Positions 26,270-33,198 of a DNA stretch of 43,145 bases are shown here, one piece after another. The notes below the pieces were generated by a model that saw only the letters and a program-made list of their open reading frames with translations, ran no database searches and was not told where the DNA came from. The stretch comes from an uncultured Nitrospira sp. (GTDB lineage Bacteria; Nitrospirota; Nitrospiria; Nitrospirales; Nitrospiraceae), in the NCBI GenBank assembly GCA_902500825.1, contig CABVRX010000030.1:1-43145 (forward strand), given 5' to 3'. Within the stretch, counting starts at the first letter, position 1; every line of letters starts with the position of its first letter. The position numbers and the translations under genes are program-made.

Positions 26270-26547
26270 CGAGTTCGAGCGGCGGCCTCGACTGTCGAGA
26301 GCATTCCGCCCGGAGGGGATGGGCTCTGGGGTGCTGATGAGCGTCGACGCGGAGCCTCGTACGAGATGGGCGAGACAAGCGTGACGATCAGCCGCCGGAT
26401 GTGCTTGTCCTGTGAGCCTCGCTCTTCGCGGTTGTCGCGCGGCGTGAACCGATTCGTCACTGACCGTTACCTTCCCTCACATACACATTTTCAAGTCAGT
26501 AACCATACCTAACACAATTCGCGCACTCTTCACTAAAAGTACGTTCA
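26270..26547 (+). other. In-frame continuation after the TGA, otherwise no gene
   Basis: Eighty sense codons follow the TGA in the frame of the small membrane protein, including a CLSC pair and many arginines, and end in TAA at 26510-26512. Because other frames on both strands are also open in this GC-rich stretch, the openness alone is weak evidence of coding. It has no start codon with a binding site of its own. Confidence 0.3.
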
Positions 26548-26673
26548 CTGAATCTTTTCAGATCCATTGAATCGAAAGAGATTCACCGCGCGGGGCTGCG
26601 TCGTTAAGAATAGCAGCGCAATCCTTCGGAATTCACGCATTCTCAGGGAAATTACTCTGGCCCATACTTTGCT
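26548..26673 (+). promoter_or_regulatory. Sigma-54-type promoter with upstream dyad (unit 2)
   Basis: TGGCCCATACTTTGCT at 26658-26673 again has GG-N10-GC. The dyad CTGAATCTTTTCAG at 26548-26561 is 96 bases upstream, matching the geometry of unit 1. The intervening sequences are also related: GAATCGAAA(T/G)AGAT(G/T)CACC occurs at the same place after the dyad in both, and GGAA(A)TTCACG precedes the -24 element in both. The two promoters thus look like diverged duplicates. Confidence 0.6.
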
Positions 26674-26725
26674 GAGGGTTTCATCGAGCAGGTTTTCTAC
26701 CGAGTATGGGTTGTGAGGAGCACTC

Positions 26726-26815
26726 ATGGCCCTGCCTGGCAATAGAGCAATAAGGATCTATATAGACCTGTACGATCGTCCCTATTCTAGAGAGGAATTG
26801 GCCGGTGAGCACTGA
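26726..26815 (+). CDS. Very small ORF (29 residues) behind sigma-54-type promoter 2
   Basis: The ATG at 26726 has AGGAG 5 bases upstream and lies about 43 bases after the predicted start of the second sigma-54-type unit. The peptide begins MALPGNRAIRIYIDLYDRP and ends YSREELAGEH. It is charged, with no signal or membrane segment. Promoter, leader, binding site and ORF are in a sensible order, but nothing else proves translation. It could be a small protein, a leader peptide or a chance frame within a non-coding RNA. Confidence 0.3.
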   Translation: MALPGNRAIRIYIDLYDRPYSREELAGEH

Positions 26816-27087
26816 AGTGCTACTGTCCATCGTGAATCTAAACTGAGCTGCTGCTGTCCTGCCGACGCAATCGGAGGGTGAAATGGTTCATCATCATTTC
26901 CTCTCACTCCAATCAAGAAATCGACTGCACTCACCAACTTGCGAACCAGTAAATAATGCGCTCACATATACGTCATCCATCTTTTTGCTTTCTATAACGC
27001 GCCATAAAACAAAGATTCCCGACCCTTTTGTTTCTCGTCCCGTTCCTAGCACGACGGTTTTGTGATGAGCCGCTTGAGAGGTGATGC
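26816..27087 (+). other. Intergenic region before the exported lipolytic cassette
   Basis: No protein-like frame is visible. It turns AT-rich towards 26890-27060 and should contain the promoter of the 27088 gene, but I cannot pick a definite sigma-70 or sigma-54 site. GAGAGGTGATGC just before 27088 serves as the ribosome-binding site. Confidence 0.4.
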
Positions 27088-28389
27088 ATGCGCATGAACA
27101 GGAGCAGAATTCCACTTGTTGGTGGAGTGATTCTCTCTCTTCTGGCGACAGCAATGAATGGTTGCGGCAAAATCGGGCCTCTGGCGAGAAGCCACTTTGA
27201 TGTGACGCGGGAATTGGGCATTTTCCCGCCCAGAATCGAGGAAGACGGAGACTTCAAAACCGCTGCAAAGGCGCGATGTGACGAATACGACGACAAAACC
27301 CCTGTATTACCGGATTGTATTCGGTACCATGAAGCGCTGCTCTGGGCGAGCGACTACAAGAGTTTTGCCGGTGCACGTGCGGCCCTGAATAAGAACATCA
27401 TCTGGGCAGCCGGTGCATTGGGTTTGGCAAGCGCAGGTGCCTTGGCGGGGCTGTCCACATTCGGTTCAACCAATTCCGATGCCTACAAAATATTGCCTAT
27501 CGTCGGGACGTTTGTTGCGGGGCTCCTCGGTTTCAGTCAGAACGACGCGCTCGCTGAGGCGTATCAGGAAGCTGAAACTGACATTGATCAGGCGATCCGT
27601 CGGGCAAAGAATCGCGCAATAAGTGTCTCCGGGACTGCCTACAAAGAAGCCGAAGAACAATTGCGCAATGAGGTGGGTGGCGCCATTGACGAACTAGATC
27701 AGAAGAAGTCGACAATCCGGAGGTTCCAAGGGAAGAACACGGCAGACCAATTCAAAGAGCTCCAAAAGGCTAAATATGAGGGCGAACTAAGCGGAGTCAG
27801 CCTGAAATCCGTGGACACAAATCCGGCGAATACTAAGGGTGCGAAGCTGATCACAGTTGCCCTCAATCAACCGCTCGACCCTCAGAAAGTCACTCCCGAG
27901 GAACTACGGATCAAGTTAATGGACACCCAATCAGGAGCAGAAGAATTTCTGCGGATCAGTACCATTCAAGGAGACAAGCTCATAGCCGATATTCCTCAGT
28001 CTCTTCAGGATCATCTGCCGGCACGGACCTATCTCGTGACCGTCCACGCGCGGCATGGAAAATACATCTTCAAAGAAGCGTTCAAGCTACCGCTTGATTG
28101 GAGTAAGGCTCGTCTGGTGGTCAAGGTGAAGGGGACTGGAACCGTCAAAGTTCCCTATCCGACCAGCGACCCAGCTAAGACCGATGACCAAATCTGCTCG
28201 AAAGAGAGAGAATGTGAGGGTCCTATCGATCCATCTAAGCCAATTACATTAACCGCCAGCACAGGCTCTCCAACTTGGGATATTCCCACTGCCATCTCCG
28301 GGAACCCATGTCCCTCGCCGTCAGCTACATGCACTGTGCCGGCATCACGTATCAACAAGGATACGACCGTGACTGTCACCTTTCCATAA
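27088..28389 (+). CDS. Lipoprotein with glycine-zipper-like segment and C-terminal beta-repeat domain
   Basis: The 433-residue protein starts MRMNRSRIPLVGGVI with a lipoprotein-type signal ending MNGCG (Cys about 26; the -3 and -2 residues are not canonical). Residues about 105-155 are small and hydrophobic (AAGALGLASAGALAGLSTFG, then KILPIVGTFVAGLLGF) and could insert in a membrane. A helical stretch follows (about 155-245). The C-terminal 190 residues look like two beta domains: an Ig/IPT-like unit (KLITVALNQPLDPQKVTPEE) and a cysteine-bearing repeat, VKVKGTGTVKV...C...C... ITLTAS...W...C...C...TVTVTF. The latter is the pattern of divergent InlB B-repeat modules. It is the first gene of the cassette with the two lipases; function unknown. 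Confidence 0.8.
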   Translation: MRMNRSRIPLVGGVILSLLATAMNGCGKIGPLARSHFDVTRELGIFPPRIEEDGDFKTAAKARCDEYDDKTPVLPDCIRYHEALLWASDYKSFAGARAALNKNIIWAAGALGLASAGALAGLSTFGSTNSDAYKILPIVGTFVAGLLGFSQNDALAEAYQEAETDIDQAIRRAKNRAISVSGTAYKEAEEQLRNEVGGAIDELDQKKSTIRRFQGKNTADQFKELQKAKYEGELSGVSLKSVDTNPANTKGAKLITVALNQPLDPQKVTPEELRIKLMDTQSGAEEFLRISTIQGDKLIADIPQSLQDHLPARTYLVTVHARHGKYIFKEAFKLPLDWSKARLVVKVKGTGTVKVPYPTSDPAKTDDQICSKERECEGPIDPSKPITLTASTGSPTWDIPTAISGNPCPSPSATCTVPASRINKDTTVTVTFP

Positions 28390-28411
28390 TACAAGAGACA
28401 AGCGGTGCATC

Positions 28412-30028
28412 ATGCAGAATTCGTCGGTGAAACATGCAGGGAAAGAATTCAGCAGGAGCGAGTTACTTCTTCTTGCTCTGTCGTGCCTCGTGTGGCTTCC
28501 AGGTTGCACCAGTATCAACCTGAACTACCTCCCGGGGTTCGTATATGCCTCCCATCCGAGCCTGAATTCGTTTTCATCCACCATCATCAGTGAACCGGAT
28601 CTGCATGAACACCCGCCACGGTATGACAAGCTTGTTTTCCTGATTCACGGTTGGCACGGTGACGCCTCCTCTTTCGGCGATCTTGCGGTGCTCCTGCAGC
28701 GTGACCTGATGGAGACCCATTCCATCTATACCTTGAGTTATTGGAGCAATCCGTTCGTTTATGGTCCTAACTTCCAAAGGATTGGGGACTTCGGTGAGTC
28801 GATGAGCAATCTGCTTGGTGACGCTATCAAAGACCACCGGCAGCGAGGGCGACCGATCAAAGAGATCAGCCTGGTAACCCATAGCATGGGAGGGCTTATC
28901 GCGCGCGATGCGATCCTGCACCTGGCCAAGCAGGATCCCACACCTCTGGACGGCCTCACAATTAAATTGGCTCTCGTCGGTACCCCGACACAGGGTGCCG
29001 ATGCGGCCAAAACAGTCGAAAAGATCATTAATGGAGTGACGAGTCCTTTGACCTGGGTAGCGTCCCTCTTTGTCCGCTTTGTCCACCCCTGGTATCCCAA
29101 TCGCGCTCTCGTTTGGGATCGCCAGGCACACGACATGCGGCACCTGGAAAAAATCAACCATGCCGTTGCGCTCAAACCAGTGTTCATTGCAGACCAGACG
29201 TTTCAATGGTGGAATCGTTTTAGTGCGAATGGGCGTGTCAATATTGATTCCCTCGCCGTGATTGGGGTCGACGATATCGACAAACCTAAGCTGGATGAAG
29301 GAGACGGAATTGTGCTCGGTATCGATGTTCCATTCAACGCGGCGCCTCTTCTGCGGCGGTGTTATGTGATGCAACGGCATTGGGATGGAATCGTTTCGAT
29401 CGAAAGCCGAGACCACGAGGTGTATCCCTTGCTCAAGGCAATGATTGCCAATCAACAAGGGGCCACGGCATTAGATGGTATGTGCGCAAATGGTCGCCAT
29501 GGAAGGCTTCCCACATGGATCGTCGTTGCGCGAGACATTCCCCCTTCTAATTCCAGTGTTCCTACAAAAGGGGTGGCTGTTACGATGAAGCCTTCCGATA
29601 ATCCGGAGTGGCACTCCGACTTGATACCTAAATGGGTCCTTGATATTGCAGCGGCAAGTGTTGACGTGCTGTATGCTGTATTTGTTGGTGGACCAGTGAA
29701 GGTCGAAAATGACAATCAGGGTTCATCGAGAGCGAACAATATTCTTGGCGCATACATGTTGTTTTGGCCAAAAAATGATGGACAGGACATTAGAGAAGTA
29801 ACACTCGACGTCCGAACGGATGGTGACAAGGGACCCGCCTTTTCTTGCGCTCTTCCCCTCGCCGAGTTCGGCTCTGCTGTGACACGTGAGCTTGCCATTC
29901 GGAAGGGGGAGACCAACTTCCTTTGGCTGTCGGAAAATGGAGACGGATATACTCTCTGCATGGATAAGGCCAAGACGATATGCCGGCTACTCACGCGGTC
30001 CGGCCTGTCGACGCAGATTCAACAATAG
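28412..30028 (+). CDS. Exported lipoprotein with alpha/beta-hydrolase (lipase-like) domain
   Basis: The 538-residue protein has a signal with lipobox LPGC (Cys about 32). The hydrolase core spans about residues 70-360: KLVFLIHGWHGDASSF (oxyanion HGWHG), SIYTLSYWSNP, and ISLVTHSMGGLIARDAIL with the nucleophile Ser about 158 in T-H-S-M-G. This is the DUF676/PGAP1-like triacylglycerol-lipase pattern. A catalytic Asp is likely in the region after LALVGTPTQGADAAK, and the His in DGIVSIESRDHEV. The last 150 or so residues form an unrecognised beta-rich domain. It follows the 27088 lipoprotein by 22 bases and precedes a phospholipase A2-like protein, so it probably acts on lipids or esters in the periplasm or outside. 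The substrate is unknown. Confidence 0.82.
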   Translation: MQNSSVKHAGKEFSRSELLLLALSCLVWLPGCTSINLNYLPGFVYASHPSLNSFSSTIISEPDLHEHPPRYDKLVFLIHGWHGDASSFGDLAVLLQRDLMETHSIYTLSYWSNPFVYGPNFQRIGDFGESMSNLLGDAIKDHRQRGRPIKEISLVTHSMGGLIARDAILHLAKQDPTPLDGLTIKLALVGTPTQGADAAKTVEKIINGVTSPLTWVASLFVRFVHPWYPNRALVWDRQAHDMRHLEKINHAVALKPVFIADQTFQWWNRFSANGRVNIDSLAVIGVDDIDKPKLDEGDGIVLGIDVPFNAAPLLRRCYVMQRHWDGIVSIESRDHEVYPLLKAMIANQQGATALDGMCANGRHGRLPTWIVVARDIPPSNSSVPTKGVAVTMKPSDNPEWHSDLIPKWVLDIAAASVDVLYAVFVGGPVKVENDNQGSSRANNILGAYMLFWPKNDGQDIREVTLDVRTDGDKGPAFSCALPLAEFGSAVTRELAIRKGETNFLWLSENGDGYTLCMDKAKTICRLLTRSGLSTQIQQ

Positions 30029-30138
30029 AACCAGAGTCAGACAGCCTCTGTATGGCATGGGTCAGTTTTTGGGGTCAGGCTGGAGTATTGATAATCCAGC
30101 AAGATTTTCTCATCTGGAAGGAATGGGGAGGGGAAAGC

Positions 30139-30861
30139 ATGAAACAACAGAGGCTGCTGCTCTTTATTTTAAGAGGATCCCCTGAACGCACTGTGCAAAA
30201 GGTATTGTGTGCTTGTGTCTTATCGGCCATTCTTTTGCCAATTGCTATGGCATATGCTGACAAGTCAGGTCTACCTCCGGCCTTGCAAACCAACGGTTGC
30301 GGATCAACATTCAGCTCAAAGTGGGTTCCTGACAAGCTAGGCAATTGTGATTTCAAAGCTGCCTGTGATGAACATGACCGATGTTATGGGAAATGTCTCA
30401 AAGGTGGCGTACTTACTGGTACAGAGCGTTGCCTTGATCCGCAAAAGGTTAAGGATACCAGGAGGCTTCAATGTGATAAGAATCTTCAGGAAGACATTAA
30501 AAAGAACAACAATGGAAGCTGCGAAGGGTGGGCATGGTTCTACGGGTTTGTTGTTAAAAAGGCCGGAGGTGGCTCGTTCAACGGCATGGAACCTGCTGTG
30601 GTTCGGGCTGTTATCGAGACTTCTAATTCTCCCGAGGTGGCATACGCTCGTATTAAGGAAATCGAACGGATCGCGAGGAGCGGTCTAGTTGACAAGAAGT
30701 CCCTGGCAATCGATCCGAGTGGCGAGATCACTTTCGAGACATTGAAGCCAACCATGGAAACACCGGGAATAAAAGATACAAAGTTCGTTATTCCGAAAGA
30801 CATGAAGGGTATTTCACTTGATAAGCGGAGTGTATCGACGGGAGGTCAGTCGAGCCGTTGA
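30139..30861 (+). CDS. Secreted phospholipase A2-like protein
   Basis: The ATG at 30139 follows GGGGAGGGGAAAGC; a longer in-frame reading overlaps the lipase gene and is not supported. The 240 residues start with a signal peptide (KVLCACVLSAILLPIAMAYA, cut near 40). The PLA2 core follows: NGCGSTFSSKWVPDKLGNCD, the active-site helix ACDEHDRCYGKC (His79, Asp80) and RRLQCDKNLQEDI (Asp113), with cysteines at about 54, 70, 76, 82, 86, 98 and 112 for disulphides. This is the His-Asp dyad that cleaves the sn-2 ester with calcium. A C-terminal extension of about 110 residues (after GWAWFYGFVVKKAGG) is not recognised. Its partnership with a lipase lipoprotein argues for joint action on membrane lipid. 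Confidence 0.85.
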   Translation: MKQQRLLLFILRGSPERTVQKVLCACVLSAILLPIAMAYADKSGLPPALQTNGCGSTFSSKWVPDKLGNCDFKAACDEHDRCYGKCLKGGVLTGTERCLDPQKVKDTRRLQCDKNLQEDIKKNNNGSCEGWAWFYGFVVKKAGGGSFNGMEPAVVRAVIETSNSPEVAYARIKEIERIARSGLVDKKSLAIDPSGEITFETLKPTMETPGIKDTKFVIPKDMKGISLDKRSVSTGGQSSR

Positions 30862-31064
30862 TTCCTATTTTGAGTTCTGCCCCGGTTGATTGAAAAAGTC
30901 GGATGGACATGGAGGCCGCGGCATCGGTCGCAATTTGAGAAGAGCAAAACTCGGGGCCACCTCAGGTCTTGTTCTGTGCATTCGTTGAGGCCTGCCTCGT
31001 CTGAATAGGTGAGGTGCGCAGTGGACAGCAGTCCTCGACAAAGCATACAGGTCTGCGCTATACC

Positions 31065-31286
31065 ATGAGCATGCTGGCTAAACGATCCATCAAGTCGAAT
31101 ACCCCCAGAGGGCGGTATGTGACCGATCGAAAAGGTAAGAGAACTGGGGTGGTGCTCTCCATCAAGCGCTATTCACGCCTGATGGAGGATTTGCATGATC
31201 TTGCCGTGGTGGCTGAGCGCCGCGATGACAAGCTGGTAACGGCTGATGAGATGAAGAAGCGGCTCCACAAGCGTGGCTTCCTTTAG
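31065..31286 (+). CDS. Phd/YefM-like antitoxin
   Basis: The 73-residue protein (from the ATG at 31065; another ATG is at 31071) contains GRYVTDRKGKRTGVVLSIKR, then YSRLMEDLHDLAVVAERRDD and EMKKRLHKRGFL. This is the Phd/YefM-type pattern of a beta-rich DNA-binding N-terminus and a toxin-binding helical tail. It overlaps by 14 bases the GTG start of a RelE-type toxin gene that is frameshifted. The antitoxin therefore appears intact without a working partner. No clear ribosome-binding site is visible. Confidence 0.75.
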   Translation: MSMLAKRSIKSNTPRGRYVTDRKGKRTGVVLSIKRYSRLMEDLHDLAVVAERRDDKLVTADEMKKRLHKRGFL

Positions 31287-31543
31287 TCTCAGCTACAAAC
31301 TCTTCTGTCGAAAAAGAACTCCAGTGCGTTCCTCGCCCTCTTGTTGTTCGTATTCTTGCGCGGATCGAACATCTGTCAGGCGACCCGTTTCCTCCTCAAT
31401 CAGCAAAGCTGCAAGGTGCCGAACGATTGTATCGTTTGAGAGTCGGAGACTACCGAGTCGTGTATGAAGTCGATTCGGACGCGCGACACATTTTAGTGCA
31501 TTACGTTCGCAATCGACGGGATGTGTATCGACGGCTTCCGTAA
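31273..31543 (+). pseudogene. RelE/ParE-type toxin gene with a one-base frameshift
   Basis: The GTG at 31273, inside the antitoxin gene, begins MASFSLSYK, the usual RelE-family opening. At about 31300 the frame must move by +1 to continue as SSVEKELQCVPRPLVVRILA, then DPFPPQSAKLQGAERLYRLR, VGDYRVVYEVDSDARHI and VHYVRNRRDVYRRLP, ending at the TAA at 31541-31543. The shifted part holds all the conserved RelE core. The likely lesion is one extra C in TACAAACTCTTCT. Without the shift, translation stays in the wrong frame (to about 31467) and no toxin is made. Confidence 0.85.
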
Positions 31544-31753
31544 TATTATGGCTAGACGTCCATTCATGGTTCGACGGGCTCACTACGAACGGACCTCTGG
31601 GGTACCGGGAGTCTTTTTAGATCTTGTGACAACATTGAAGTCAATCTCTGAAAGGCAATGCGGGCACGATGGGATAGCGGTCTAGTCGGTTATTGAAGAC
31701 TGCCGAGTGTTACGCTATGGAGGAGGTATCGACTGACCGAACCTGGATGAGTA

Positions 31754-32140
31754 CTATCGCCCATTTCCATCTAGGCTGCGGATCAACACAGCGCGGCCCT
31801 GGCGATCGAACCAGGATTGAATGCGGTCGCCCACATGGGCGGGTCGGTCGATCCTCGTGTTCTCGTCATGCGGAACACGGATTTCCTGTCCCTGGGCGTT
31901 CCGGATCAGGTATGCGCCACCTTCCAGGGCCTGCACCTGGCCGACCACTGATATAGAGGACGGTTCCCCCGCACACAAAGCCACACGTTGTTGTTCGCCC
32001 AATGTTCCCGACACGATCCCCATCCCGAGATCTTCCTGTGATGAATGTCCCTGTACGACGGACTGGGCGCAGCCCGTTGCCAAGACCAGCATGGTTGGGA
32101 GCCACACCGAACTTCGTAAAGCTATGGACATAGGGATCAT
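31754..32140 (-). CDS. Small lipoprotein of unknown function
   Basis: The start ATG at 32138-32140 is chosen because GGAGG is 5 bases upstream. The 128 residues begin with a signal ending VLATGCAQS (Cys about 24). The mature part contains ISVVGQVQALEGGAYLIRNA, then RVPHDENTRIDRPAHVGDRI and QSWFDRQGRAVLIRS, a small beta-barrel-like pattern reminiscent of periplasmic OB-type or DUF5666-like proteins ('G.V..v.gg.y.vrd..G.ei...v...t.i'). It is monocistronic, divergent from vapBC. The family assignment is tentative. Confidence 0.7.
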   Translation of the reverse strand: MIPMSIALRSSVWLPTMLVLATGCAQSVVQGHSSQEDLGMGIVSGTLGEQQRVALCAGEPSSISVVGQVQALEGGAYLIRNAQGQEIRVPHDENTRIDRPAHVGDRIQSWFDRQGRAVLIRSLDGNGR

Positions 32141-32330
32141 AAAGACCTCCACATATAAAATTAAGAGGATGGGAGCCGGTGCCAGACAGGTATGATGCGC
32201 ACCGTGCCATCACTATTTCACGGAGAGGCGAAATCCTCAAGAAAGTGAAGGAAATTTAGCTGCCGAAATCCGCAAAGGGACTGCCTATTCGAGTTCTTTG
32301 CTACACCTGCAGAGCCGGTTTTGATTTCAA

Positions 32331-32360
32331 TTGACATCAAGACATCACCTATCTTATGCT
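32331..32360 (+). promoter_or_regulatory. Sigma-70-type promoter of vapBC, apparently leaderless
   Basis: TTGACA (32331-32336) and TATGCT (32355-32360) are separated by 18 bases, close to consensus. The expected start of transcription, about 7 bases after the -10 box, coincides with the vapB ATG at 32368. No Shine-Dalgarno sequence precedes that ATG. Confidence 0.6.
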
Positions 32361-32367
32361 GTGATGC

Positions 32368-32619
32368 ATGCGAACAACCCTTAGTCTTGATAGTGATGTG
32401 GCGGCACTCTTGAAGCGAGCCCAGAAAGTTCGCAAGGCCAGTCTCAAGACTGTGGTTAATGATGCGATGCGTCAGGGATTGAAGGATCTCTTAGAGCCGC
32501 CGGCACGCCCCCCAAAATCCTTCCGGACCAAAAGCGTCTCGCTGGGTCGTTGCCTTATCGGCAGTCTAGACGATGTGGCCGAAGTGTTGGCCATGGCGGA
32601 AGACGAAGCCTTCCGATGA
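32368..32619 (+). CDS. vapB: VapB-type antitoxin
   Basis: The 83 residues open with a ribbon-helix-helix unit (MRTTLSLDSDVAALLKRAQK, then SLKTVVNDAMRQGL) and end in a toxin-binding tail (FRTKSVSLGRCLIGSLDDVA, EVLAMAEDEAF). VapB antitoxins repress their own promoter and block the VapC nuclease by inserting the tail in its active site. The ATG directly follows a sigma-70-like promoter. Its stop overlaps the vapC start (ATGA, 32616-32619). Confidence 0.9.
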   Translation: MRTTLSLDSDVAALLKRAQKVRKASLKTVVNDAMRQGLKDLLEPPARPPKSFRTKSVSLGRCLIGSLDDVAEVLAMAEDEAFR

Positions 32620-33056
32620 TCCTGGTCGATGCGAACCTCCTCGTTTACGCACATGTGACCTCTCTCTCCCAGCATGAAGCTGCGCGCGTCTGGCTCGATT
32701 CGCGTCTAAACGGTCCCACCCCGGTAGGATTACCGTGGCCCACACTGCTTAGCTTTGTGCGCCTCGTGTCGAACCCGCGAATCTTCGAACATCCGCAACC
32801 GATCTCCGAGGCCTGGCACCAGGTGGAGGAGTGGCTGACATGCACGGTTGTGTGGATTCCCCAGCCCACGGAGCGCCATCGGGAGGTCCTTGGTTCATTA
32901 CTGACCGACACGTTGTCTCGCTCGAATCTTGTGCCTGATGCGCATCTGGCGGCATTGGCCATCGAACATGGGCTGACCCTCTGCTCCACAGATCGTGACT
33001 TCGCTCGTTTCCCAAACCTTCGCTGGGAAGATCCGCTTCAACCACGAAGATCCTGA
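32616..33056 (+). CDS. vapC: VapC-type PIN-domain RNase toxin
   Basis: The 146-residue PIN protein has the acidic active site: MILVDANLLVYAH (Asp5), an Asp/Glu at the middle position, LVPDAHLAALAIEHGL, and LCSTDRDFARFPNLRW (DxxF, the last Asp pair). Members of this branch (TIGR00028-like, with WL and LSFVRLVSNPRIF) cleave tRNA or rRNA. All the expected catalytic acidic residues appear present, so the toxin is probably active. Confidence 0.92.
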   Translation: MILVDANLLVYAHVTSLSQHEAARVWLDSRLNGPTPVGLPWPTLLSFVRLVSNPRIFEHPQPISEAWHQVEEWLTCTVVWIPQPTERHREVLGSLLTDTLSRSNLVPDAHLAALAIEHGLTLCSTDRDFARFPNLRWEDPLQPRRS

Positions 33057-33198
33057 CTAAGTCGTTTCGGATATCTGCGTAGCTCCGCGTTCTCTCTTGC
33101 ACACGCTCAGAATTCACGCTGAACGTGTCGGGCGAACAGGAAGGAGGGCATGGCTTGATGACGTTATGGGAGTTAAGTCTTCAGTTTATTGAATCAGA

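Noticed and set aside
26053..26460. Long minus-strand open frame of 135 codons opposite the small membrane protein
   Set aside because: The translation is low-complexity and rich in Arg, Ser, Pro and Thr, with no start signal. It is what a GC-rich antisense frame looks like.
28574..29458. 294-codon minus-strand frame inside the lipase gene
   Set aside because: It is wholly antisense to the strongly supported lipase gene, with no recognised motif and no binding site.
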